A stretch of DNA of 42,827 bases from Epilinea sp044228875. GTDB taxonomy: Bacteria; Chloroflexota; Anaerolineae; Epilineales; Epilineaceae. Below are positions 9,059 through 18,506 of this stretch, piece by piece. A program made the position numbers and the translations under genes. The DNA lies in assembly GCA_044228875.1 (NCBI GenBank), contig JBGAUA010000011.1:1-42827 (forward strand), written 5' to 3'. Below the pieces are notes generated by a model that saw only the letters and a list, made by a program, of their open reading frames with translations, had not been told where the DNA came from and ran no database searches. How positions within the stretch are numbered: the stretch's first letter is position 1; the number at the start of each line of letters is the position of its first letter.

Positions 9059-9062
<4 letters not shown>

Positions 9063-11710
9063 GGCGGCGATCCCGGGCCTTTCCGCGCCGTCGATGTCGG
9101 CGAAATCACCGGTTCAGTCGGCGACGCGACAGTGAGTTCCGGTGGCGGCGTGGGGTTCCCCGCGACGGTGTCTTTGGCCTGGGGCGTGGCGGTGAACAGT
9201 CCGTCGGCCGAGGCCTTGGGCTCCACCCCTGCCTGGATGGCCAGCCGCGGCTCCACGCAACCGTTGAACATGCTCCAGCGCTCCTGTTCGTCGGGTCCGC
9301 TCAAGTCCGCCTCCAGGCGCAGTCGGATCTGGTCGCGCCCGTCAGCCCGGCTGATCACGCGTGGAATCTCCGTGCTCTTTCCCACGCTGAGGACGTTGAA
9401 CGTCAACCAGGCGCCCTGCGCCTGGTCCCACAGGGAGATCTTGACCGGGAAGGCGTCCTCCCCGAAGGGGAAGCCCGGGGCCGACGGATTCTCGTCGGCC
9501 GGCCCGACCAGGGTCAGCCAGATGCGGCCGCTCTGTGGCCGGCCCAGGCCCAGGGGGAAGCTGAACTCGGCGCCAGGCTCACTTGCGGAGAGCATGGCCG
9601 CCCCGGGCCCGCAGCGTGCCGCGCTGTCCGCGCCGCGCGAGGTGGCCATGCCGTCGATGAAGCGCGGAGTCTCACCGCCCAGGTCGATGGGCAGGCGGGT
9701 CAGAATCAAGGTCAGGTTGCGATGGCTGGCGTCCCCGTCCTGAGTGGACACATGCAGCTGCGGCTCATCGTCCCAGCCGAGGAGCATCGCGTCGGGCCGT
9801 CGGAAGCTCGGCAGGGCCAGCGATGCCGGACTGTAGTCCAGCGGCGACCGCCCCAATGCGGCGGTGTCCACGCCCAGCATCGTGCGCAAGGCCTGCAGCA
9901 GGACCCAGCTTCGGGCATCATCGCCATCGACATCCGCCGACCCGCCGGTCGCGGAAGCCGATCGCAGCAGCGCCGCGCCGCTGAAGGCCTCGTAGTCCAG
10001 GGTGCCACGCAAGGGTGCATCCGCGTCGACATCGCCGAGCCAGGTGCTGCCCCCGGGCACCAGAATCTGGGCCTGCGCCAGCCGCCGGCCCAGCGGGTTC
10101 GGCAGATCTGCCAGCACCTGGCTGCCTGACAGGGTCAGGTGTCCCGGCGCCGCAGTCGGCCACGGGATCACCGCCTCAAGTAGCACCTGGCGCTGCGACC
10201 ATTGGTCGACAACCAGGCCGGTCAAGCGGCTCTCGCGTTCCTGCCAGACCTGGACCGACGCGCTGCCGCTGTCGGCCACACTCCTGAACGTGCCGCGCCC
10301 AGCGGTCAGCGCGTAGCTGCGGCTGCGCGGCGAGAACACGGCGAGGAACGTGGTCACATGGGCCACACCGGCCTCCGGCACCGCCCGTACCACGGACAGC
10401 TCGTCGAGGCGCAGGTCGTCGCCGTGCAGGCGGAGGCCCAATCCGTACATGACCGCGGTGGCGCAGAGGCTGAGCAGAGGGATGGACAGCCACGCCAGGT
10501 TTCGGCTTCGACGGCGCAGCAGCCGGTGGCTGAGCGGGCCGACAAGGAGGATGTAGAGCGCCAGGAAGCCGATGGGCCAGACCAAGGAGGGCAAGCCCAC
10601 CTGGGCGGAGCGCAGCAGCGGGTCCAGGTCGATGAGGTTCAGCGGCGGGCTGCTCCAGGCCGTTTCCGCCAGCGGGAAGTCGCGCGAAACGGCCCGCCAG
10701 AACCCGTCCGACCCGCCCCAACCACGTAAGGGTGCCTGGAAGGGGTCCAGGGCCAGGGCGGTGACCCGACCGTCGCCATAGCCGCTCTGGACCGCCAAGG
10801 GGCTGCCGTCCGCCAGGCCGAGGAGGATCGTGGCGCCGGCTTCGGGGACCAGCTCCGCGATCGTGGCCGATCCTCGCGGGGCGCCGTCACCACCCAGGAT
10901 CGCCAGGGCGCCCAGGTCCGCCACGCCGCGGGTGCTCAGGACGGAGGCCGGTCGCAGGGCTCGCGGCATCTGGCCCAAGGTACGGGCAGCCGAGGCCCCG
11001 CCGGTGAACACCAGATGCCCGCCCAGGCCCACCCATTGACGGATCGCTTCGCGCTGCCCCTCGCTCAACGCATCCCAGCCGTGTCCGGCCAGCAGCAGAT
11101 GGTCCACCGAGGCATAGGCCAAGGCCTCCTCCGGAAGATCAGCCGGGCGCTCCAGGGCCACGGCCGCCGCCTGGCTGCCGCCGAGTCCGTCCACACCCCG
11201 CAGGTCCGCATCTCCCTCGGCCGCGACGACGACGAGGCTGCGGCCGGCGGTGTCCTGCAAGGCCACCGGCAGCGGGGCCAGGTCGAGCGACCCGCCCTCG
11301 GGGAGCCGCACCGAGAGGCTGGCGCCCGGAGCCCGCTCGACGTGGACGAGCAGCGCCACGCGCTTTCGCGCTTCGGGAGCCAACTCGACCTTGGTGGCCA
11401 CCTGTCTCTGGGCAACGTCCGCGGTCAGGACAAGCTCCCCGGACGGCCCGGACGCGTGGCTGACCTCGGCCACGATCTGGGTCCAGCGACCGACATCCAC
11501 CCAGCCGCTGAACAGCGCACGGGCGCTGACGCTGACCCGAAGGGCTTCCTGGGCGGACGTCGCAGCGAGCGCTCCCGGCGACGTCTTGGCCGACCCCGCC
11601 AGGAACAGTCCCGGCAGCAGCATGGGGACGATCCACGCGCGCAAGAAGGGTCCCGGCGGGGAAGCCATGGCGCGGAGACGATGCGACAACAACGATGGCC
11701 GGATCGTCAC
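9059..11710 (-). CDS. Large membrane-anchored protein with GATase-like domain, coupled to an ABC ATPase
   Basis: This 883-residue protein has no family name I can give with certainty. After a signal peptide or anchor (MASPPGPFLRAWIVPMLLPGLFLAG) comes a beta-rich domain, then a class I glutamine amidotransferase-like region (DHLLLAGHGWDALSEGQREAIRQWVGLGGH) without an evident catalytic Cys. Two TM helices follow (SLVWPIGFLALYILLVGPLSH and LAWLSIPLLSLCATAVMYGLGL), then a long extracytoplasmic domain and a Pro/Thr-rich C-terminus. It recalls the GldG/DUF4350-type partners of ABC transporters. I chose GTG 11710, which has AGGA 5 nt upstream; an ATG at 11668 and a TTG at 11776 overlapping the previous stop are alternatives. 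A minus-strand TATCAT at 11763-11758 could be its own -10 box. Confidence 0.75.
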
Positions 11711-11772
11711 GGGATCCTGTCTGTGGGGTGGCGGCACGGGGGGAGAGCGGCGCGCCGATGATAGCCCAGCCG

Positions 11773-12849
11773 TCAACGCACGTCGATCTCCGCCCGGCCG
11801 GTCATGCCGGCGTAGACGGGCAGGTCATCGGCGGGCGTGACGTCCAGATAGACGGTGAAGACCACCGCGCCGGCCTGGTCACGCTGTCCCTGGCTGTCGA
11901 CCCGCTGGACCGTGGCGTCAAGCTTGCGGTCCGGATAGCTGGTCAGGATGACCTTGGCCTTGTTGCCGACCCGGATCTCGCCCACATAGCGCTCGCCGAG
12001 GTTGGCGGTCACGAAGCGCAGCGGCCGCGTCTGCACCAGGGTGGCCACCGGCGCGCCCGGGCCGATGTCGATGCCCGCGTTGACGCTCAGCGCTGAGATC
12101 GTGCCGTCGAAGGGCGCCGTGAGCGCCTGGCCGGCATGGTCCCGTTCGGCCCGGGCCAGAGCCAGCCGGGCAACCTCCGCCTTGGCCTGGGCCGCCTTCA
12201 GGTCCGTGCCCTGGCGGGCCTCCAGGTCCTGGAGGTTGAGCTCGGCGATCCTCACGCCCTGGTCGGCGGCGTTGGTGTTGGCTTCGGCCTGGTCGCAGCC
12301 GGTCTGGGAATCCTCACGCGTGGCCTTGCAGGCCTGGCGGGCGAACTCGTCGCCATCGTTGCAGTCGGCCCGCGCCCGGCCGCAGACGGCGTCGCGCTGG
12401 GCCTGGACCGACCAGCGGTTGTTCTTGGCCCGCTCCAACTCCTGCCTCGCTCGCTCGAGGTCCGTGCCGCGCGCCAACTGGTCCAGTTGCTGCTGGGCGG
12501 TGATCCGGTTGGCCCGTGCTTCGGCCAGGTTGACGTCCAGGGCATCGGGCGCGATGCGTGCGATGACGTCACCGGCCTTCACTTCCTGCCCCACCACCAC
12601 CGTCACCTCCGTCAGCGTGCCGCTGGCAGAGAAACTGAGGGTTTGCGGCACACCGGGGTAGCGCAGCTCGCCGTCGGCGGTCACCACCTGGGCGACGGCG
12701 CGGCTCACGGTTGGCTTGGTCGTGCCTTCCGCCGCGGGGGTCCCGGCGGTCGGTGTTCCGGCGCCGGGGGTTCCGGCACCGGGTCTGCCGCCACAGCCGG
12801 CGGTCAGGGTCAGGGCCAGGGCGAAGAGGGTGACGGTCCGGACACGCAT
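11773..12849 (-). CDS. HlyD/MacA-type lipoprotein adaptor of an ABC efflux system
   Basis: This is a 358-residue membrane-fusion adaptor. The N-terminus is a lipoprotein signal (MRVRTVTLFALALTLTAGC, lipobox LTAG-C), followed by a Gly/Thr/Pro linker. It has a biotinyl-lipoyl half-motif (GTLTEVTVVVGQEVKAGDVIARI), a long alpha-hairpin, the second lipoyl half (LTAPFDGTISALSVNAGIDIGPGAPVATL), and beta-barrel and membrane-proximal domains. The hairpin holds an unusual cluster of four Cys (CGRARADC ... ACKATREDSQTGC). The start at 12849 has GGAG about 7 nt upstream; an ATG at 12876 is less likely because it would bury the lipobox. It is the third gene of an operon with the FtsX-type permease and LolD-like ATPase, and should link the permease to extracytoplasmic substrate. 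Confidence 0.9.
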   Translation of the reverse strand: MRVRTVTLFALALTLTAGCGGRPGAGTPGAGTPTAGTPAAEGTTKPTVSRAVAQVVTADGELRYPGVPQTLSFSASGTLTEVTVVVGQEVKAGDVIARIAPDALDVNLAEARANRITAQQQLDQLARGTDLERARQELERAKNNRWSVQAQRDAVCGRARADCNDGDEFARQACKATREDSQTGCDQAEANTNAADQGVRIAELNLQDLEARQGTDLKAAQAKAEVARLALARAERDHAGQALTAPFDGTISALSVNAGIDIGPGAPVATLVQTRPLRFVTANLGERYVGEIRVGNKAKVILTSYPDRKLDATVQRVDSQGQRDQAGAVVFTVYLDVTPADDLPVYAGMTGRAEIDVR

Positions 12850-12881
12850 GGGGATTCTCCGAGGCTGGGCGGTCATTGGCT

Positions 12882-15719
12882 TCAGACCGTGCGCAGGATG
12901 TCGATGGCGCGGCGGCGGCGCAGGCTGTGCGTGGCGATCACGGCGCTGAAGAAACTGGAGAGGATCATCAGGATCAGCATCGCCGGCACCACGACGGGAT
13001 CCACGGCGAAATGGGTCGGCAGTTCCTGGCGGAAGCCTTCGGAGAGCCGGAAGGTGTAGGCCAGCAGCATGCCGGCCGTGATGCCGGTCAGGGTGGCGGC
13101 GAGCGTCATGACCATGGCCTCGCCGACGAAGACGTAGAGCAGCTGGCGGCCGGGAGTGCCGACGGCCTTGAGCATCCCGATCTCCCCCCGCCGGCCGTAG
13201 ATGGATACGTAGATCACGGCGAAGACCCCGAAGACGGCCAGAACTGAGGTGAGGGCGGTAAGCACCACCAGGAAGATCTGCCCGGTCCGCGCTTCCTGCT
13301 GCACGGTCTTGATGGTCTCCGCCGTGCTGTTGATGGCCAGGCGGTGCTCTGTCGCGTAACGCAGGCGCAAGTCGCTGGTGAGCTTGCTCTCGTCCTGATC
13401 GGTGGCCGGTGCGGCCAGCAAGGTGCCGACGACCGGCAGACGAAGGTCCGGCGGGCCGTACACGGGGTTGTTGGTCAGTGCGCGGTAGCTGTCCATCGCC
13501 ACCATCACCGTGGTGGATCCGCTCCAGACATCGGTCTGCTTGGACGTGAACGAGCCCAGCCCGCCGATGCGCTTGGCGATGGCGACGATGCGTAGCTCCT
13601 CGACATGGTCCTTGCCGTCGCCCAGCAGTTGGATCGTGTCGCCCACGGCGCGGTCCAGGTAGGTGGCCAGGCCGGCGCCGATGATCGCCGTCCCCGGCTC
13701 CAGGGCCAGCTGACCCAAGGTGTTCGGCGAGCCCTCCACCAACTCGATGGCCTCCCCGTAGAGCGTGCGCCGAGGGTCGCCGTCGATGCCCACCACGTTG
13801 GCTTGGGCCGAGCGCATGCCCACGCCGTCGCGCACCTCGGTGCGGTAGTTCCGGCTGCGGCCGAGCGTCGCTTCGAACGCCGGATCCGCGCGCAACTCGT
13901 CCAGGATGTCGGTCTCGAAGGTGCTGGGCGAATCGGCCGAGGTTTCGGGGCCGCCGCTGCCGTCATCCTGTTCCCGACGACGCTGGTTGCTGCTGGACGG
14001 CGGGTTGATGCGGAAGGCCGCGCCACCCTGGAGACGCCGATCGGTTTCCGTGTTGGCCACCTGCAGGGCCAGGGTGGTGGACAGGAAGCTGGGCAGGAGG
14101 GAGCTCAGGACGATCATGAGGGAGATGAGGGTGTTGCGGGCCTTGCCGCGCAGCACGGTGCGGCGGACGAAGTAGCCCACATGTGGTGCCACCCGGTCGA
14201 TCAGCCACAAGAGGCCGCGTTCCATAGGCAGGATGACGATGAAGAAGAGCATGGCCGCTCCGACGATCAGCGACAGCAGGGCCCCGAAGATGAGGGCCGC
14301 CAACACCCACAGGATGCCGAAGTCGAAGGCCAGGGGGAAGACGTAGAAGACCAGCAGCGGATAGCAGAGCACCACCAGACCGGCGACCGAGATGCGCAGG
14401 TCGGTGCGGCGCTCTCGCAGGCGGTCGAGATCGTCCAAGCCGATGCCGTCGGCCACACCGGGGTTGATGGCATGCGTGATCTTCGTGCTGGCGGCGCGTT
14501 GAGCGGGTGCCAAGGCGGAGATGGCCAGAACCACCAGGGAGACGAGAACGCTGACGAGGATGGCCCGCGCCGACACCAGCGGCAGGTCCACCAAGAAGCC
14601 CGCGGCGCGGTCCTTGATCAAGGGCACGACCACCAGGTTGTTGACCAGCTGCCCGACGACGACGCCCATCCCGATGCCCAGGAGACCCACCGCGGCCACT
14701 TCGGCCGCCACCAGGTTGAACAGCTGGCGGCGCGGCGCCCCCAGGATGCGCATCACCGCCATGTCGCGGGTCTGCTCCTGGACGTTGGTCATGATCAAGG
14801 TACGGATGAGCAGACCGACCACACCCAATGACAGGAGACCGTACATCATGATCAGCGACTGCCAGAAGACGAACTGGTTGGCCCCGTTGATCACCGCGCG
14901 GGGGCGGGGCATGTCGTAGGCGAAGTCGTCGTGCCCCAAGGCGTCGCGCACCGCGAAGCCGACCAGGCGAGCGGCGAAGGAGCTCTGTTCCGGGTTGTTG
15001 GAGTCGTAGCGCTTGGGGTCGATCTCGACGATCAGCCGATCGGCCTGGTCTTCCAGGTGGAAGCGTTCTTGGGCCGCCGCCAGGTCGACGATGAGTCCCT
15101 CGTTGTTGCTCCGGCCGGTCAGGCCGCGCTGCGTGCCGATGCCGCGCACTTCCCATTGCGCCGTCGTGCGCAGGAGCGAGCCGCTGGCCGGCACGTCACG
15201 GCCTTTCAGGCGGGTCTCGGGGGGAGCGTACTGGATCTCCAGAGCGTCGCCCAGGCCGATGTCCAGGACGTCCGCGGTCTCCTTCAGCACGAAGACCCCT
15301 GGCAGGCCCGTCGGCCCGGGACCGAGGTCGTAGACGCCCTCCTCCACCTTCACGGACCCGCTGCGGTCCAGTCCCGGCGCCAGGGCGATGAAGGCGGTAT
15401 CCCCATCCTTGGCTCCCGCGCGAACGGAAACGATGGACTGGATCCGCGGCGAAACGCCCGCGATCCCCGGGATGGCCAAGATCCGGGGCATCAACTCTCC
15501 CACCGCCAGGAAGGGGTTGGGTGCCGTGTCGGGGCGGGTGACGGTCAGGTCGAAATCGCCCACGTCGGAGGCGACGGTGCCGGTATAGTAGCGGCGATAG
15601 CTGTCTACGGTGGCGTTGAGGGTGACCAAGGTCCCGACCCCGATGACCAGGGAAAGGATCATGAGCACGGTGCGGACGCGCCGACGGCGGAAGTTGCGGC
15701 GAACGTAGAGGCCGATCAT
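12882..15719 (-). CDS. MacB/FtsX-type ABC transporter permease (duplicated FtsX domains)
   Basis: The product is a 945-residue permease of the MacB/LolCE type. The N-terminal helix (VRTVLMILSLVIGVGTLVTL) is followed by an extracytoplasmic domain of ~230 residues, then a three-helix FtsX core (FWQSLIMMYGLLSLGVVGLLI ... VAAVGLLGIGMGVVVGQLV). A second helical unit follows from about residue 430, a second extracytoplasmic domain, and a C-terminal FtsX core (FLVVLTALTSVLAVFGVFAVIYVSIYGRRGEIGMLKAVGTPG). The GEIGMLKAVG and DMAVMRILGAP segments are the coupling helices that contact the ATPase. Such proteins drive extracytoplasmic mechanotransmission or export rather than classic import. Its ATPase lies 72 bp upstream and its adaptor follows directly. 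Confidence 0.9.
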   Translation of the reverse strand: MIGLYVRRNFRRRRVRTVLMILSLVIGVGTLVTLNATVDSYRRYYTGTVASDVGDFDLTVTRPDTAPNPFLAVGELMPRILAIPGIAGVSPRIQSIVSVRAGAKDGDTAFIALAPGLDRSGSVKVEEGVYDLGPGPTGLPGVFVLKETADVLDIGLGDALEIQYAPPETRLKGRDVPASGSLLRTTAQWEVRGIGTQRGLTGRSNNEGLIVDLAAAQERFHLEDQADRLIVEIDPKRYDSNNPEQSSFAARLVGFAVRDALGHDDFAYDMPRPRAVINGANQFVFWQSLIMMYGLLSLGVVGLLIRTLIMTNVQEQTRDMAVMRILGAPRRQLFNLVAAEVAAVGLLGIGMGVVVGQLVNNLVVVPLIKDRAAGFLVDLPLVSARAILVSVLVSLVVLAISALAPAQRAASTKITHAINPGVADGIGLDDLDRLRERRTDLRISVAGLVVLCYPLLVFYVFPLAFDFGILWVLAALIFGALLSLIVGAAMLFFIVILPMERGLLWLIDRVAPHVGYFVRRTVLRGKARNTLISLMIVLSSLLPSFLSTTLALQVANTETDRRLQGGAAFRINPPSSSNQRRREQDDGSGGPETSADSPSTFETDILDELRADPAFEATLGRSRNYRTEVRDGVGMRSAQANVVGIDGDPRRTLYGEAIELVEGSPNTLGQLALEPGTAIIGAGLATYLDRAVGDTIQLLGDGKDHVEELRIVAIAKRIGGLGSFTSKQTDVWSGSTTVMVAMDSYRALTNNPVYGPPDLRLPVVGTLLAAPATDQDESKLTSDLRLRYATEHRLAINSTAETIKTVQQEARTGQIFLVVLTALTSVLAVFGVFAVIYVSIYGRRGEIGMLKAVGTPGRQLLYVFVGEAMVMTLAATLTGITAGMLLAYTFRLSEGFRQELPTHFAVDPVVVPAMLILMILSSFFSAVIATHSLRRRRAIDILRTV

Positions 15720-15791
15720 GGGATTCAGACCCTGCCCGGTTCCTGGTGGTAGTCCGGCGCGTCCGAGCGCCGCGCACCGCTTGGTAGCATC

Positions 15792-16508
15792 TCAGTCACC
15801 GATGAGCGCCAAGACCGGGTCCGCTTCGCGCGCCACGATCTGGCCGTCCAGCAGATGCACCGAATAGTCGGCGTAGTCGGCCATGCGCGGGTCGTGCGTG
15901 ACGTAGACGACGGTCTTCCCTTCGCGCTGGTTGAGGTCTCTGACCAACTGCATGATCTCGAAGCCGGTCTTGCTGTCCAGGTCCCCGGTCATTTCGTCGC
16001 CGATCAGGATCTCCGGATCGTTGGCCAACGCGCGGGCCACTGCGACGCGCTGCTGCTGTCCGCCGGACAGCTCCGACGGATAGTGGTCCACACGATCGGC
16101 CAGGCCGACCGAGGACAGCAAGCTCATGGCGCGCTCGCGGCGCTCCTTGCGCCCCAGGCGTCGCAGCAGGACCATCGGCGCTTCCACGTTCTCCAGGGCG
16201 GTGAAGTTGGAGAGCAGGTTGAAGGTCTGGAACACGAAGCCGATTCGCTCGAGCCGTAAGCGTGCCAGCCGCTCTTCGCCCATCGACACGATGTCCGATC
16301 CGGCGATCGTCACATGCCCCCGCCCCGGCTCGTCCAGACCGCCCACGATGTTGAGCAGGGTGGTCTTTCCGGAGCCGCTCGGCCCCATGAGGCACACCAT
16401 CTCGCCGCGCTTGACGACCAGACTGACCCCGCGCAGGGCGGGCACGGCTTCCTTGCCCATCAGGTAGCTCTTGTGGACGCCGTCGACATTGATGATCGTT
16501 TCAGACAT
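15792..16508 (-). CDS. MacB/LolD-type ABC ATPase
   Basis: This 238-residue ATPase powers the FtsX-type permease encoded next to it. Walker A is GPSGSGKTT (42-50), the Q-loop lies in FVFQTFNLL, the signature is LSGGQQQR (147-154), and the H-loop is VTHD (203-206, His205). The Walker B segment reads ILIGDEMTGDLD (167-178), where most LolD/MacB proteins have DEPTGNLD; the Pro-to-Met change is unusual but the catalytic Glu is kept. The ATG at 16508 fits the family N-terminus (MSETIINVDGVHKSY); an in-frame ATG six codons upstream (16526) is possible. It is the first gene of the operon, behind the promoter at 16565-16593. Confidence 0.92.
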   Translation of the reverse strand: MSETIINVDGVHKSYLMGKEAVPALRGVSLVVKRGEMVCLMGPSGSGKTTLLNIVGGLDEPGRGHVTIAGSDIVSMGEERLARLRLERIGFVFQTFNLLSNFTALENVEAPMVLLRRLGRKERRERAMSLLSSVGLADRVDHYPSELSGGQQQRVAVARALANDPEILIGDEMTGDLDSKTGFEIMQLVRDLNQREGKTVVYVTHDPRMADYADYSVHLLDGQIVAREADPVLALIGD

Positions 16509-16564
16509 GCTCTTGGAACACCTCATCCGGGGTTGCGGTCGTCGTCGGCCACGGGAAACGACCA

Positions 16565-16593
16565 AGCATAACCGATCGCGCGCGGCCGTCCAA
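16565..16593 (-). promoter_or_regulatory. Promoter of the MacAB-like operon
   Basis: On the minus strand TTGGAC (16593-16588) is separated by 17 nt from TATGCT (16570-16565). It lies about 60 bp upstream of the ATPase start. The rest of 16594-16731 shows nothing I can assign. Confidence 0.5.
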
Positions 16594-16731
16594 GATGCCG
16601 AACAGGCGCTGCCGACGCCGACGCACGGCGATGCAGCCCAGGTTGGCTTAACGTCGCGGTGGCCATTGACATGTACAGGAGACGGACCCAACACCATTTG
16701 ACGACGGCGCGATCTTCGCCAGAACGCATCC

Positions 16732-16761
16732 TTGACAGGCCTTCGACCTGGGCCCTATAAT
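16732..16761 (+). promoter_or_regulatory. Consensus sigma-70 promoter of an orphan RNA
   Basis: TTGACA (16732-16737) and TATAAT (16756-16761), both perfect consensus hexamers, are 18 nt apart. This is the strongest promoter in the window, and no protein gene lies downstream of it on the same strand. Confidence 0.8.
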
Positions 16762-16767
16762 GGCAAC

Positions 16768-16975
16768 GGAGCAGAGAGTCGTGCAATAGCCCGTTCCCCC
16801 CCTGTCCCAAGGGCAGGCTCGACTCTCTGCTCCCATTACCTCACAGAACGAGTCAACTGCGACGCCGCCTCGTCTGTCCCGTGCTCCGGTCAAATCGGCG
16901 AGCACGGCTCTCACCCTAGTCGCACTGTATAACGTGGGCCTGGCGCAATAGATACGGTTGCGTCAGGCTCTTTTT
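16768..16975 (+). ncRNA. Structured noncoding RNA of unknown family (~208 nt)
   Basis: The predicted transcript starts 7 nt after the TATAAT box, exactly at the first base of a perfect 14-bp stem (16768-16781 with 16820-16833). That stem encloses a smaller hairpin (CCTG-T-CCC AA GGG-CAGG). Further along, ACAG-A-ACGAG pairs with CTCGT-CTGT (one bulged A), and CGTGCTC pairs with GAGCACG around an A/T-containing loop. The RNA ends in an intrinsic terminator. No credible ORF is present, and both flanking protein genes are on the other strand. The size would suit 6S RNA, but the 5' end pairs locally rather than with the 3' end, and I see no SRP (GGAAGCAGC-like) or tmRNA signature. The family is unknown to me. 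Confidence 0.65.
16938..16975 (+). terminator. Intrinsic terminator of the orphan RNA
   Basis: GCCTGGCGCAA (16938-16948) pairs with TTGCGTCAGGC (16958-16968), 11 bp including one G-U, followed by TC and five T (16971-16975). This is a textbook Rho-independent terminator. Confidence 0.8.
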
Positions 16976-17017
16976 GATTTCCTGCGACGGGCGCCTTGAG
17001 CCGAGACGGGAGACAGG

Positions 17018-17048
17018 CAGAAGGGCCGCCTGTCGGGCGGCCCTTCTG
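17018..17048. terminator. Hairpin terminator downstream of the anti-sigma gene
   Basis: CAGAAGGGCCGCC (17018-17030) and its exact complement (17036-17048) form a 13-bp stem with a 5-nt loop, 66 bp beyond the stop of the minus-strand anti-sigma gene. The T-run is weak. It could insulate that operon from the convergent orphan RNA. Confidence 0.55.
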
Positions 17049-17114
17049 TTGGATTTCGTGGTCTGGTTGGGTGCGGTGTCGGTAGTGGCGCCCTTCAGGC
17101 AGACCGCCGCGCGA

Positions 17115-18506
17115 TCATGGACTTGGGATGACGGGTTCCTCGACTGTGGGCGTGCCCGGATCCTCCAAGGGATCCTCGCCGGGAGTCGGGAGCTCCATGG
17201 GGGGCTGGACGATCTGCGTGTCATCCGTGGGCTCGACGGTCGGTTGATCGGCGACGCCCGGGTTGCGGGAGCCAGCCAGATCGGCATTCTCGTCCGCGTC
17301 GTCGTCCCCGATGATCAGGCTGGGCTGGAAGAAGTCCGGCTCAGGCACCCATTGTGCTTCCGGTGCCTTCGCCGCAGGGGCCAGCGTGGTCGCGCCGGCG
17401 ACAGGCTCCCTTGCCGAGAGTTCGTCTTCCGCCGCGATGGGACGCTGGACAGGCAGCGGCACCTGGGGCAAGGCGCCGATCTCCGTGGTCGCGTCGGCCT
17501 TCGGCGCCGCGTCCGCCTGTGCCGCTTGCGACGACGCGATCCATGCGACCATGCTCGCCAGGCGCGTCCCGTCAACCGGGCCCAAGGCCCGCTCCAGGTC
17601 CTTCGCGTCGCCGAAGGCTGCGATCAGGCCCGTGAGCAGGCGCTGCTGCTCGCCGACCGGCAGTCGGCGGATGGAAGCGTACGCATTGTCCTGCGTCTCG
17701 ACCCAGTCGCGCAGGACTTCGGCCGGAATGTCCCGGCCATCGGCGGACAGGGCCAGCATCTCGCGCAGCCTGACGCCGGCGTAGCGACCGTTGAGCTCGG
17801 TGCGCCGGTCGGCATCGAAGGCGAAGAAGATGCGGGCGCTCTCGCCCAGTCGCTTGATGCTGTAGATGGGATCCCCGGGGAGGCTGTCGGCGGCTGCGGT
17901 GGACATACGCCCGACGCCCATGCCGAGGGCGGCCACGAAGGCCGCGAGGGTCATGGCGTTCGAGAGGGCGCGGCGAACCACCCGCGGGCGCGGGGCGCGC
18001 AGCCCATGCCAGAAGCCCATGAGGCCCGCTCGAAGGTGGGAGGCCGGCGACATGCGCGCCACCAAGGCCTGCTGGCGCAGCGCGCGCCGGCGCTCGACCA
18101 GGACCATGAGGCGTTCGCGGCCCAGGGCGACGCGAGCGGCATTGGGAACAGGCGACGGCGTGCTGTGCATCCGCCACGCCGCCAGCACCACCGGCCGCTG
18201 CTCGGGCGTGGCACGGGCCAACAACTCCTGGACGGGCACGCCGGCCCTGATCTCGTTCAAGAGGCCCTGCGTGGACTCCATGGCGCGCCGGCAACGGGCG
18301 GCCGCTTCCATGATCGCCTGCTTGCCTTCCAGGCGCCGGGTGACGGCAGGCGCGGGAATCTCAAGGCGAACCCAGGCGACAGCCGCGAGGATAGGGCGCA
18401 ACTCATCGGCGTCGTCCGACACTTCCTCAAGGACGGCCTCGAGGTCCATGCCATTATTCAAATGGGTTATGCACCTGTCGATCAGGTGCTCAAGCGGGTA
18501 CTTCAC
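17115..18506 (-). CDS. Membrane anti-sigma-like protein (DUF5667 type)
   Basis: This 463-residue protein is probably the regulator of the ECF sigma factor encoded just upstream. The N-terminal ~175 residues are cytoplasmic and helical (YPLEHLIDRCITHLNNGMDLEAVLEEV...). One TM helix follows (about 184-202, AMTLAAFVAALGMGVGRM), then directly SLPGDPIYSIKRLGE, the signature of DUF5667. The extracytoplasmic part ends in ~130 Pro/Thr/Asp-rich residues. By analogy with other sigma/anti-sigma pairs it would hold the sigma factor at the membrane until a signal arrives. The GTG at 18506 has GGGAG 6 nt upstream; an ATG at 18512 has that sequence directly against it. The gene overlaps the end of the sigma gene by 17 nt. 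Confidence 0.8.
   Translation of the reverse strand: MKYPLEHLIDRCITHLNNGMDLEAVLEEVSDDADELRPILAAVAWVRLEIPAPAVTRRLEGKQAIMEAAARCRRAMESTQGLLNEIRAGVPVQELLARATPEQRPVVLAAWRMHSTPSPVPNAARVALGRERLMVLVERRRALRQQALVARMSPASHLRAGLMGFWHGLRAPRPRVVRRALSNAMTLAAFVAALGMGVGRMSTAAADSLPGDPIYSIKRLGESARIFFAFDADRRTELNGRYAGVRLREMLALSADGRDIPAEVLRDWVETQDNAYASIRRLPVGEQQRLLTGLIAAFGDAKDLERALGPVDGTRLASMVAWIASSQAAQADAAPKADATTEIGALPQVPLPVQRPIAAEDELSAREPVAGATTLAPAAKAPEAQWVPEPDFFQPSLIIGDDDADENADLAGSRNPGVADQPTVEPTDDTQIVQPPMELPTPGEDPLEDPGTPTVEEPVIPSP

Noticed and set aside
16768..16975. Identification of the orphan RNA as SRP RNA, tmRNA or 6S RNA
   Set aside because: No GGAAGCAGC-type SRP loop or tmRNA tag/acceptor features are visible, and the 5' end forms a local hairpin rather than the end-to-end rod of 6S RNA. 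The family is left open.
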